From Plazaster borealis (lineage: Eukaryota > Echinodermata > Asteroidea > Forcipulatida > Labidiasteridae): 64,000 nucleotides of DNA. Each line of letters begins with the position of its first letter. Positions within the stretch are counted from its first letter, which is position 1. Of the stretch, positions 23,401-33,521 are shown piece by piece. The translations under genes were made by a program, and so were the position numbers. The notes beneath the pieces were generated by a model. The model searched no databases, was not told where the DNA came from, and saw only the letters and a list, made by a program, of their open reading frames with translations. Location: NCBI GenBank assembly GCA_021014325.1, contig CM037466.1, forward strand, positions 15,960,765-16,024,764, read 5' to 3'.

Positions 23401-24298
23401 GTATCTTGTAACACCCCTTTTTGCAGAATGGTTGGTCCAACCATTCGGATTTGTCATGCGTTGAGTGTGCTTTCATTTTTTGAAGAGGTTTTTGCATGTA
23501 ATTCAGCAAAAAATATGCTGTGAAACTGAAAGTACAGTGTGTTGAGAAAGTTTTAGATGAGTAGTACAAAGGAAACTGAAGTTATTGCTGGCTGAAGACC
23601 AGAAAATGTTGAACTATCAATGACCATTTTGAAAGTGTATAGCGTTACGGAGGCCCAAAATCTGTGACCCTGGGCTCATGGGGGAGCCTTTTTATAGTTT
23701 CTAGAAGTACCTCTAGTCTAGTCTATGGTTTTTAACAACAAGGTATCCTCCTCCTGCCTTTGCTAGCATCTGCATGCCATCCCAGTTTTCACAGATCAAT
23801 GTTTTTTTCTCTTGATTGACGGGACCATTGCTTTTTCTTTTGAACCCAGTATCTGGTAACTGGGATGCTGTACTCCTTCTACCCAGAACAATTTTGAATT
23901 AAAAGAAATAAACTACTAAAAATCATATGCAAATGTTAATGTATAGTTATAATTAGCATTCTACTGTACTACTGATGTCCTAATTTACGTTCTTTGTTTA
24001 TCATTTTATTGGAAGTATGCAAACAATTTAAAACTTTATGAACAATTGCAACTTACAAACTTAAGACAGATGTAAAAGAGAGTCATAACACTCAGCCCAA
24101 CAACAAACAAGGTGGGCTAAATTAGTATTCATATTAAGACATATATAAAGTAAAAATTAAATACTATTTTGTTTTTAGTATTATTATGAAAGCCGTGAAA
24201 ACTTACCTAAAACCCCGATTTGATGATCTTGCTGGTATTTTTGTAAATACCTGCACCTCCGGTTTAACACACAAAACACTCTCGTATTCAAAAGACAT
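17446..24298 (-). CDS. NECAP1/2: NECAP endocytosis-associated adaptor, 7 coding exons, 290 aa
   Basis: Clathrin-coat accessory protein that binds AP-2 during endocytosis. Exons: 24298-24207, 20952-20852, 19371-19270, 19113-19032, 18673-18559, 18125-17900, 17600-17446. Frame is continuous and all introns are GT-AG. The N-terminal PH-like domain (residues 1-165) carries family signatures: [52 protein letters not shown] and [14 protein letters not shown] Gly/Pro-rich linker follows (LLPPPPGG near residue 190), then a Gln-rich region. The tail ends DWGDFTSAQ, with Trp283-Phe286 as a WxxF-type adaptin-ear motif. Human NECAP1 is 275 aa and ends in a WVQF-like motif, which I do not see. The stop TAA overlaps a good donor (A|GTAAGT), so an alternative downstream exon is possible. 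One gene here stands for both vertebrate paralogues. Confidence 0.93.
19424..19475 (-). pseudogene. Decayed partial copy of NECAP exon 3
   Basis: The plus-strand sequence ACTGGAATCTAGTAACGCCT, then CAGCTGATATTACTAGG, mirrors exon 3 (ACTGGAATCTAGTACTGCCT, then CCACTACTATACTAGG). It lies in intron 2, roughly 60-100 bases upstream of the real exon in the sense of transcription. It has no splice sites and about three quarters of positions match. It is read as a relic of a local duplication; convergence is unlikely but not excluded for so short a stretch. Confidence 0.45.
22063..23709. mobile_element. Mutator-like foldback element with 9-bp target duplication, split by a hAT insertion
   Basis: Flanked by CCTCTAGTC at 22054-22062 and 23710-23718. 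The termini are TACTTCTAGAAATAT on the left and, reading inward on the other strand, TACTTCTAGAAACTAT on the right. The arms pair imperfectly over about 340 bp: left 22063-22422, right about 23406-23709. Both carry AGGCTCCCC, CTATAACGCTATAC/GTATAGCGTTA, TGGTCTTCAGCCAGC, AACCATTC and GGGGTGTTACAAG. Without the internal hAT copy and its duplication the element is about 751 bp with a loop near 90 bp. Long inverted repeats with 9-bp duplications are typical of Mutator-like elements, which is the basis of the class call. It lies in NECAP intron 1. Confidence 0.8.
22428..23315. mobile_element. Non-autonomous hAT element, 888 bp, 8-bp target duplication
   Basis: A perfect 14-bp terminal inverted repeat, TAACGTCCGTCGAT, is flanked by CAAGGCTT at 22420-22427 and 23316-23323. 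An 8-bp duplication and termini fitting YARNG are hallmarks of the hAT superfamily. The subterminal regions are packed with palindromic TATCGATA-type motifs (CGATATATCGA near 22465 and 22495; clusters at 23155-23300), plausible transposase-binding sites. The only long frame inside (22823-23107, 94 codons) has no transposase similarity that I can see. The element is nested exactly at the arm/loop junction of the surrounding foldback element. Confidence 0.88.
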
Positions 24299-24744
24299 TT
24301 TGCTTTACAAAGTTAGTTTAGAGAGATGGAATTTATAAACGAAAATGTCAAGACACCATACATAAATGACCATCCGTAGACTAAACTGTTCAAACACGTC
24401 CACACGACGTCACACACAGAGCTACATCATGTACATGTACACATGTGTACATGGGTCCCTGTTCATGTACACACATCATGTACACACATCCATCCCCGAC
24501 AATCCGAGTCTCGACAATCCACACTGACCAGCTGGTACTATGTAGACCTATGCCCATACCCGAATACGTGTCTGTTGTTTACCAGTGTTTTTCTTATGAC
24601 AACCTTTTCCCTCAAGTTCAGTGGTAATAACACTATAAATACCATGACGGGATCGAATAAATGAAAAAGAGGACGGAAGTAAATTCTAATGATTTTTTCC
24701 AAGATACAAACACAAGAGGGTGCTATACAGACGAGCTGCACAAG
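24299..24744. promoter_or_regulatory. Divergent NECAP / PPP1R7 intergenic promoter region
   Basis: The NECAP start codon (24298, minus) and the PPP1R7 start codon (24745, plus) face away from each other with 446 bases between them, so both 5' UTRs and core promoters must lie here unless there are distant non-coding exons. A tract at 24425-24490 is built from overlapping palindromic ATGTAC/GTACAT units. No TATA box is obvious. Bidirectional promoter activity is inferred from the layout. Confidence 0.6.
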
Positions 24745-27700
24745 ATGGCAACCAACAGTACACCCGAAAACTCTGTAAATCAGGAAGAGGAAGACAAATC
24801 AAAATCACAAACTGGTAATATTTCATCTTTGACAGTATATACGTAAAATTTATTATTTTAAATCAAAAGATCGGATTCGAAATTGAAATACAAAGAATGA
24901 TTAATAGTAGCAGAACCATCACCTGTGTATGTGCATGGAGGTAGGAAAATGGTAGAAATTACCTCCATGGTATTGTGTGACTGTCTGTCTGAATCCGTCT
25001 GTCTGTGTGCAGTGCAGCATGCAGTGCAGCATGCAGTGCAGCATGCAGTGCATGGCTACAGTGCATGGCAGTGTGATCTGTCACTGTCAAGTGTCACAGC
25101 AGTCATGTCAGTCAGTGTCATTTAATGATTGATGATCATTGACACAATTGACGGTAGATACTCTAGCTCTAGCCCCATTAATAGTGCCAAATTCTCTGGA
25201 CTTCCTCCGATCCTTGGCCCTACGCCCACGTACCTCCAGGAGGTGACATTTGTTTTCGAAAAGAAACTCACGTTTTTATGCCGAGATTTTTTCCCCAGTT
25301 GTCACTTATTGTAGCTCATTTGTGGACAGCACATTAATTCGAAATAGAGCTTGCTCTTTTTGGTGTAATTTATGAAGAAAATCGGCGGCGTTACTGACAC
25401 GGTTTGACTGCCCGGCATCCGCGATTTTGCTAATGCGCTATGGTCTTGGTGCAAGACGTTTCTCGTTTACCTTCTACGCACAGCGCGGCCGACGACCCGC
25501 TCATTCAACTCGCCAATAGCGCGCCACGAACACCTGATTTTAGCCCACGAACCGCCCCCGCGCACTATTGGCGAGTTGAATGAGCGGTCGCCGGCCGCGC
25601 GGTAAGTGAAAGGTAAACGAGAAACGTCTTGCACCAAGACCATAGCGCATTAGCAAAATCGCGGATGCCGGGCAGTCAAACCGTGTCAGTAACGCCGCCG
25701 ATTTTCTTCATAAATTACACCAAAAAGAGCAAGCTCTATTTCGAATTAATGTGCTGTCCACAAATGAGCTACAATAAGTGACAACTGGGGAAAAATCTCG
25801 GCATAAAAACGTGAGTTTCTTTTCGAAAACAAATGTCACCTCCTGGAGGTACGTGGGCGTAGGGCCAAGGATCGGAGGAAGTCCAGAGAATTTGGCACTA
25901 TTAATGGGGCTACTCTAGCTCTAGCTATCACTGATCTGAATCTGGATCTGGATTACTTACTCCTAGAACTATGAGGTTCGTTTCGCTATCGTCTCCCCGT
26001 TCGGGGAGACGATAGCGAAACGAACCTCATAGTTCTAGGAGTATGGATTACTGTACAAACGCCTGGGAAGGCTATCACAGTATCACGCACAGGAGCATGT
26101 GTGCATGGGCTGTATAACTTAAGTGCAGCTGTTATTTTTAATAAAGTGAGACCCCCTTGTCTTGATAATTTGGAAATATTTAGGTTGTCCAAATGGGTTT
26201 TGAATGTGATTAGATTTGGCACTTCTAAGTTCTATTCTATTCTAATTAATAATTGCTCTGCTCTGGCAGGGCGTTCCATTCCATGATTCCGGGATAGTTT
26301 TTGGGTATTATAGTGAGTTGAGAAAACAGTTTTTATTAATAGCTGGAATACTACAAGGGTAGGTTTGTTTAAGATTGCCTGGTACTCACTAGTGAGGCTG
26401 TATGTCACCAATGGTTGATGATAATAATAATAATAATAATAATAATAAGACTTGTAATGCGCACATATCCACCCTGCTGGGTGTTCAAGGCGCAGTAAAA
26501 AACCAAAAAACAAAACAAAACAAAACAAAGACACAACAGACACAACAAAATTAGTCCTTGAAAACCTGTGACATAAGATGAGTTTTGAGAAGAGATTTGA
26601 ATTTTGTGGTACAAAGACAAGATCTAAGATTAAGCGGTAGAGAGTTCCAGATGCGTGGCGCAGCTGAAGAAAAAGACCTGTCACCCCATGAGTGTCGAGA
26701 CTTGGGTTCAATGAGGAGAAGCATGGAACTTGATCGAAGATTCCTTGATGGAGAGTAAACTTGAAGTAGTTCAGAAATATAGTGGGGAGCCTTGCCATTA
26801 AGTGCTTTGTGGACAATGAGCATCAGCTTGAAGATGATTCGTTGAGAGATAGGGAGCCAATGTAGTTGTTTCAGAATGGGGGCGATAGAACAGGATTTTC
26901 TAGACAGTGTCACAATGCGGGCAGCGGTATTTTGGAGGCGTTGAAGACGGGAAATCTGGTTGTTAGGAAGACTGTAGAGAAGAGCATTGCCGTTGTCAAG
27001 ACGAGAAGTAACAAATGCATGAATGACCTTTTCAGTGGCACTTTTGTTAAAGTACTTGCGAATCTTACCAATATTCCTGATGTGATATGATGACAGACGA
27101 ACGATGTTGTTGATGTGTGGTTGAAGTGTCATCGATGAATCAAAAATAACCCCTAAGTTCCGAGCTTGCAGCGAGGGAGCTATCCGAGCATCACCGATGG
27201 AAATGTATGGCACTGAAACCTTTGTTAACTGTTGACGTGACCCAAATAGAAGGAACTCTGTCTTATCATCATTTAACCTCAGGAAGTTTTGTTGTGTCCA
27301 ACGTCGAATCTCTTGGATGCATTTCTCAAGTCTTGCAATAGATGCATTGGCGTTTTCTTGAGAAGATTTAAACGTGATGTATAGCTGAGTGTCGTCTGCG
27401 TACACATGGTAGTTCAGATTAAATTTCAGGATGATGTCACGAATCGGTAATGTGTACAGCGTAAACCACTGCGGGCCCAGTACCGACCCCTGTGGCACAG
27501 AGTAGTTCAAAACAACAGGGTCTGATATTGCGGTGCCATGCTGAGTTCTATTGTAGAGATACGATTTGCACCATGCTAGGGCTGTGTCCTCTATGCCAAG
27601 GTGATTCTGGAGCCGAGAGAGAAGGATGTTGTGATCAACAGTGTCAAAGGCAGCACTCAAGTCTAGCAGGACTAGTGCTGGTAGGTTACCTTTGTCCATT

Positions 27701-30700
27701 GCAGAAAGAATATCGTTGCTCACACGGACTAGTGCAGCTTCTGTCCCATGGAAAGGCTTGTATGCTGACTGGAACACGTCGGACAGGTTGAAATTATGAA
27801 TGTGATCAGAAATGCGTGATGAAACTACTCGTTCGATGACTTTTCAAAGATATTTTAAGTTTGCAACCGGTCTGTAGTTTTTGAATATCTCCTTGTCCAG
27901 GTTTGGTTTCTTGATGAGCGGCCTGATGTAGGAAACTTTGAGGCTATCGGGGAAACAACCGGAACTGAGAGATTCGTTTACAAGATTAGTGATGTAGGGT
28001 AAAAATAAATCAATGTTTTGCTTCATCATGGATGTTGACACTGGATCCAGCTCACAGGATTTTGAAGGAGATTTCATAATAACCCTTTGAATCTCAGAAA
28101 CAGTGGCAGGCTCAAACACAGATAGTCTACACTCTGGTTGAAGATGTGGCAATGTCTGCGGCACGTTGTAAGGGACTGATGAAAAAGATGAGCGGATGTC
28201 TGAAATCTTGATGACAAAGAATTTCTGGAATTCATTTGCCAAGTCCTGATCATTGTAAGTGGATGGAAGGACGGGGGTTTTGGGTTTGAGCAACAACTTA
28301 CCAATTATCTTGAAGAGCTTCTTTTGATCTCCTGAGGATTCTTGTACTTGGGATGAATAATGGGTGATCTTTGCCAGGTTGATCAAATTCCTGACTACTT
28401 TACATTGGTTGCGATATTCTTGTCGTTGTATTTCCAACTTGCCATTTTTCCGCCATTTCCGTTCAAGTTGACGACAGATCTTTCTTGCTGTACGAATATC
28501 ATCATTGAACCAAGAAACTTCAGTTCGGACCTTGACTGATCTTGTTTTCCAGGGTGCGTATTTATCCAAGATGTCACTGATAGTACTCTCATATTGGCTG
28601 ACATAGGAATCCAAGCAGTCGTGATCAATTTCCAGCTTTGCTAAATGAGTTCCTATGTCGCGGAACACTTCAGGAGAATTCACATGTTTCCACTGTCGGC
28701 TCTTTATAGTGACGGTTGGGACTTTGGGCTTGCACAGACTCAAGTTACACATGACTGCATAATGGTCTGAGAATCCAGGTAGAATAACAAAGTTTGAGAC
28801 AATAGGTGGGGTGATGTATGTTGTTGGGAGGAATAAGTCCATACTCCATGAGTTTCCTTGTAGGAAAGGCATACATAGCCTGGCTTTAGTACGCCTGTTT
28901 TGGAGCGGGTCCCAGTCTAATTTCTTGAGCATGTTTGACACACTACTACATGTAGATGAGTTGGTAGCACTAGCAGTCTATGTTACAGCTACATGTAGTT
29001 ACACTCACACTACAGAATTAGACCTCCATGGTTACAACATGGAGGTCCATGGTTACAGGTAGATAGTTAGATCAGTAGATGGAGGGTAAAAAATAGCAGA
29101 AGCACTGATCAGGAGTAGGTCAAATGATTGTGGCTGCCTAATTTAAGTAATTAAATTCAACCACACAGCTACCGGTACTTTTAAATACAATTTTATGATA
29201 CTTGCTACTTCCATGTTGTGTGACTGTCAGTCAGTAAATGAGTAAGTCAGATTTGTTATCCTTTACGTAGTAAATACTATAGACTCGGGAGTCAGATACA
29301 GAAATCAGATGTGTTTAATTTTGTACTATTGTTGAGGAATGAGTTGTAACAAAGTTTACTTTATAATTAAGTAAATTTTTGAGTACTGTACATTTAAAGA
29401 CCACAAGTTTTTGATGCGTTTGGATGTTTTCTATTTTTAAAAATTAGATGATGTTTCTGATGAGGGCTCGGATGAAGAAGAAGCAGGAGGACCAGGAGTT
29501 CAAGAAATTCCTCCTAGAAATTTACCTCCTATAGATCTTAACCCTGATGATTTGGTAATGCAGATCTATCTAGCTTGATTTTCAAGATTATCCCCAAGCC
29601 ACAGGGCTCACAGCTTAGAACAAATACATCTTTAAATTGTCACTTCAACACTTGTCGACCATTTGAAAGGAAGTTTGGGCTAGACCAGACAATTTAACTA
29701 AGTTTGTTCACACCATTTTATTCAGAACACATTTTTGGGAAAAAATACAAAAGGTCTTTGGACTTATGAGGTGTGAATTTACTAACCGGTAAACCCTGTT
29801 CTTAAAAGTTAGCTCAAGTATTTATAAACTGGCTTCGATTTTGAGCCCTGAATTGGTCCAAAAGAAATGTGGGTAATCCTTTTAGTCATGTGGGCCCCCT
29901 TAGGCGAATACAAAAAAAATAGGTCTACGTACATGTTTAGTGTCCCCGCCTGCTTCCTTTTTTGGGGTTACATGGATTTTATTTTGTACCAATTCAAAAT
30001 GAGATTTCTAAACCATAAAATGTCAACTGATACATCAGAAAATAAAATACTTGCAAGTCAGAACTTAGCCTGTGCCGGTTACACGGTTAAAAACAGATTG
30101 TTTAGTTAGACATTTACATTTATTCTTGTGAAAGTGAGCTACAGCAGGGTTTTTAATACTGAACAAACTAATACATAAAACCACTGTAAACATGTTCAAT
30201 GTCATGTCTTAACATGTTTCTTTCATTATTGTGTTTTGAACAGTGGAAAAAACCAACGGTTGTTTGACATTTTAAAAAGAATGGCAGCCATCTTGATAAT
30301 TAAAAAATAAAAAGCCCCCTCCGCTTCCTTTTTTTCAGGAACACGGATGCTAAATATGTTTGGTTTTTTTACTCGGCCTTCTGTGTTCTGGAAATTGTTG
30401 TTATGGTCATCATCTATATAATAGTAGTGTGTGTAGACCAAAAAATAGGTTAGATCAGAGTTTAATATCATTCACATTGAAGAAGGTCCAATATTATTAA
30501 CCAAGACCTGATGACGTGTTGATATTATTATAATTTTGTTATACACCTACAGGATGTGGATTTAAACCATAGACGCATTGAGAAAATTGAAGGATTTGAA
30601 ATACTTACACAAATTGAGGTATGTTCACAAAACTGAGCTGGTAATTTATCTTCCTGATTTAACGAGGGTAAAACTTTAGTTAAATAACAAAAATAATTAC

Positions 30701-33521
30701 AGATTATAATTTTTGGTTTATTTGTTGATAATATTAATTGTAGTTGTATCTGTTCACACCAAATAACGTATAAACATTGAAAAATGTTTTAATACATCTG
30801 TATGCTGTTGAATACTGTTGAATACTTTCCCAGTGGAAACAAAGATCAATTGGTTCAAAGAATTTGTTTACAATCCACAGACATTATGTTTGCGCCAGAA
30901 TCTCATCAAGAAGTTGGAGAATCTAGAAGGATTAACAACTCTGACTGAGCTGGATGTGTACGACAACGCTCTCACTAAGATTGAAAACCTTGAGACACTT
31001 GTCAACTTAACGTATGTGAACCCTAACAAACCCAGTGATATAATAATGAGACAATATATGCCATGCATTGATCCAGCTTGATTCAGTTTGATTCAAAGTA
31101 GTTTGTTCTCCCAGTTTTGTGGGAAAAATCCATTTCATACCTAAATGTGTACATGTTACTGTAACAGCACCCCATGTGTAAACCACTACCACTGAGATTA
31201 CCCTAGGTGGGTTGAATCAATAATTCAGCTGAGAAACAGGTACATTTCTGTATTTTAATATCCCCCAAATCTTTCATTTAGATAAGGAAAGAATAAATAA
31301 TGCAAATATTAAAAAGTACAAATTGTTTGTATGCAGGATACTGGACCTATCGTTCAACAAGATAAGAAAGCTTGAAAATCTTGACACCCTTGTGAATCTT
31401 CAGAAATTGTTTGTAATTCACAACAAGATTTCTTCCATCAGTAGTCTATCTAACCTCAGCAAATTGACAATGCTGGAACTTGGTGACAATCGAATCGTGG
31501 TATGTGAATATGTCAATTCTAATTTACATTTAAATATTTGTAAAACTTGACTAGACTGTTTCTTTGAAAGCAAGACCATCTCCTGGTTCTAATAATTGAG
31601 AATGAATGGGTAAAAGATACAAAGAAAAGATCTTAAAAAACTGAATACGTTTCAAGAGCAGTGCGATAGATAATGGAAATCCTATGTTCCTGTCTTGGAT
31701 TGAGTTACAATGTGTTTTCTAACATTTCTAAGAGTAATCTGTTTATATCATTTCAGATTGTAGTGCCCTTTTGTTCTGATCTTTTAAATTATTGTATGAT
31801 TGTTTTTTCTTTTTAGAAATTAGAGAATTTTGATTCATTAGTGAACCTCGAGAGTCTCTTTGTGGGCAAGAACAAGATCAGCAAGTTAGAAAATTTGAGT
31901 CCTCTCAAAAAGCTGAAAGTTCTGAGTATACAGGTATGTCGGTAGAAGAATATTTACAATAAAGAAAGCGTGGTTAGTCACAAAACTCTAAATGACATCA
32001 TTGAATTTCTTTTTGTTCTGTTTGACACTAATTTGTCGGCACCATTGTAAAAGTCTAACAATAGAAAATAATAGGCAATAATTTGTATAATGTTGGAGAA
32101 CTTTGGCAACCTCCATTGTACATGTATGCACATGTCATAACTCAAGTTGGCTCAGTGGTTTCTTTCCCTGCCTTTCACCTCTGTGGACCTTGGTACGAAT
32201 CCCACTCTGACCAGAGCCTTGCATGTGGATTGGGTTTTCAGTCCCTACCTGATTGCGTGGGTTTTCCCCCTTTTGGGGTTTTCTCTCCCGCATGTAAAAT
32301 GTTAAGTTTCTTCTTGTTTCCTATTCACCATCCTGTTATTGGCGCTTGCGCTGTTAGATGTGTAAATAAATAAATAAATAAATAAATAACTGGTTTACAT
32401 TACCTCTTTTTTGTCATGTTTTACAGAGCAACAGAATCACCAAGCTCGAAGGTCTTGATGATTTAGAGAGTTTAGAGGAACTTTACATCAGCCATAATGG
32501 AATTCAGAAACTAGAAAATCTTCAATGTAATGTAAGTAGATAAAGACAAACACAGAGTCGGGCTAGAGTAGAAAGAACAAAACACCATCAGTTTTCTGAC
32601 CAAATTTAGTCTAGAAAGTGAAATCTTGCAAGGCTAGGGTAACAAATAGGGAAAAAAGTACCAACTTCCAAAAAAAACACACAACAACACAAGAACTACA
32701 TGTAAATTAAGTTTGGGCAATATAGAAGGTTTGAACCTTGCCACACAATTACAAGTCTAATGTTTTTGTAGTCAATGTTTAATCACAGGAAGTGAATGTT
32801 AGAAAAAAAGAACTTGAATTTCCTAATGACCAGATCTGATGTTATTTTTGTTTAACTTAGCTGATTGATACATTTAATTGTTTTGTTTTTTATTTAATTT
32901 TTCAGGTGAGTTTAACCACATTAGATCTTGCAAGTAATCGGATTTCCCGCATTGAGAATGTTGGCCATCTAACAAGTCTGGAAGAGTTTTGGGTAGGAAA
33001 GGTTGCTGATATTTAACTTTCCAAATAAGACCAACTGGCTACTGTTTCCTGCTTAAGTTTTGTAATACAATAAAATAACCCCAGCATTTCTTGGGAAGAC
33101 CTACGCAATTATTAAGTTTTACACCAGAACATTTTTTAACAGAATTGTCAAGAATTGTAACCCTGAATCAATCAAAATTAAAGAGCTCAGTTTTAAACAA
33201 TACTTTTTTCATGTTAAGTCAGCACTAATGTACATCAGTTTTTTGAGTTACCATTATGCCCTGGATTCAGTAATGTTTATTTTTTTATGAACGAATGCCT
33301 TGTGACAACATGGTTAACAACAAAACTGCTGTTGTTTCTTTTCACAGTTCAATGGTAATCAACTTGATCACTGGCCTGACATCGAGCAACTGAAGAATGC
33401 AGCACAGCTACAGACGGTATACTTTGAGCATAACCCTATAGCTAAGGATCCAATGTATCGTAAGAAGGTCAAATTAACACTTCCCTCATTGACGCAAATT
33501 GATGCAACCTTTACAAGATAA
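24745..33521 (+). CDS. PPP1R7: Protein phosphatase 1 regulatory subunit 7 (SDS22), 9 coding exons, 339 aa
   Basis: Leucine-rich-repeat regulator that binds the PP1 catalytic subunit and guides its assembly and localisation. Exons: 24745-24814, 29448-29554, 30553-30618, 30881-31011, 31337-31499, 31817-31933, 32427-32531, 32906-32992, 33348-33521. Frame is unbroken across GT-AG introns. An acidic N-terminus (residues 1-60, DEGSDEEEAGG) precedes DVDLNHRRIEKIEGFE and about eleven SDS22-type LRRs (residues 75-300, pattern L..L.L..N.I..IENL). The C-terminal LRR cap ends KLTLPSLTQIDATFTR. Human PPP1R7 is 360 aa. Intron 1 (4.6 kb) carries two foldback elements and an L2 LINE; intron 6 carries a SINE. 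A candidate AATAAA lies at 33899-33904. The start codon is the first in-frame ATG of exon 1 (ATGGCAACC). Confidence 0.95.
25008..25060. repeat. 12-bp tandem repeat GTGCAGCATGCA
   Basis: About four copies of a 12-bp unit (CAGTGCAGCATG) in intron 1 of PPP1R7. A short minisatellite with no other visible role. Confidence 0.8.
25171..25911. mobile_element. Foldback element, 741 bp, near-perfect 350-bp arms, 11-bp target duplication
   Basis: Flanked by ACTCTAGCTCT at 25160-25170 and 25912-25922. The left arm 25171-25523 and right arm 25560-25911 are reverse complements with only a few mismatches and small indels; the loop is 36 bases. The termini are AGCCCCATTAATAG. It carries no coding capacity and is markedly GC-richer near the centre. 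Long inverted repeats with a 9-11-bp duplication fit a non-autonomous Mutator-like element. The duplication lies in a CTAGCT-rich locus, so its exact length is uncertain by a base or two. Confidence 0.85.
25958..26043. mobile_element. 86-bp perfect hairpin insertion with 9-bp target duplication
   Basis: Two perfect 42-bp arms (25958-25999 and 26002-26043) are separated by TT and flanked exactly by TGGATTACT at 25949-25957 and 26044-26052. The termini TACTCCTAGAACTAT resemble those of the foldback element at 22063-23709 (TACTTCTAGAAACTAT). It is therefore read as a minimal derivative of the same family. It lies 47 bases from the end of the 741-bp foldback element. The perfect arms suggest a recent insertion. 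Confidence 0.85.
26412..28941 (-). mobile_element. L2/CR1-type LINE, 5'-truncated, reverse transcriptase with one in-frame stop
   Basis: On the minus strand the frame runs from about 28941 to the stop at 26551, roughly 797 codons with a single TGA at 27846-27844. It shows the end of an AP-endonuclease domain (LPGFSDHYAV), then reverse transcriptase motifs: YRPVANL, FQSAY, LLDLSAAFDTVDH, VPQGSVLGP, and the catalytic YADDTQLY. The C-terminal block is [13 protein letters not shown], then RIWNSLPLNLRS. The 3' end is a (TTA)n microsatellite at about 26420-26450, usual for L2/CR1 elements. Most of the endonuclease domain is missing. Residues before about 28857 (LDWDPLQNRRTKARLCM) look like the C-terminus of a different LINE, suggesting a chimera. 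It lies in PPP1R7 intron 1, antisense to the gene. Confidence 0.88.
32133..32391 (+). mobile_element. tRNA-derived SINE with (TAAA)n tail
   Basis: The 5' head has pol III internal promoter boxes: A box TTGGCTCAGTGG at about 32147 and B-box-like GGTACGAATCCC at about 32190. A body with GGGTTTTCAGTCCC and GTGGGTTTTCCCCC follows, and the element ends in a TAAATAAATAAA tail at about 32361-32390. ATAACT occurs on both sides (before the head and after the tail) and may be a short target duplication. It is in PPP1R7 intron 6, sense orientation. The boxes are degenerate, so it is likely an old copy. Confidence 0.7.

Noticed and set aside
26232..26816. 194-codon minus-strand frame overlapping the LINE 3' end
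   Set aside because: A different frame of the LINE; its poly-Tyr stretch is the (TTA)n tail.
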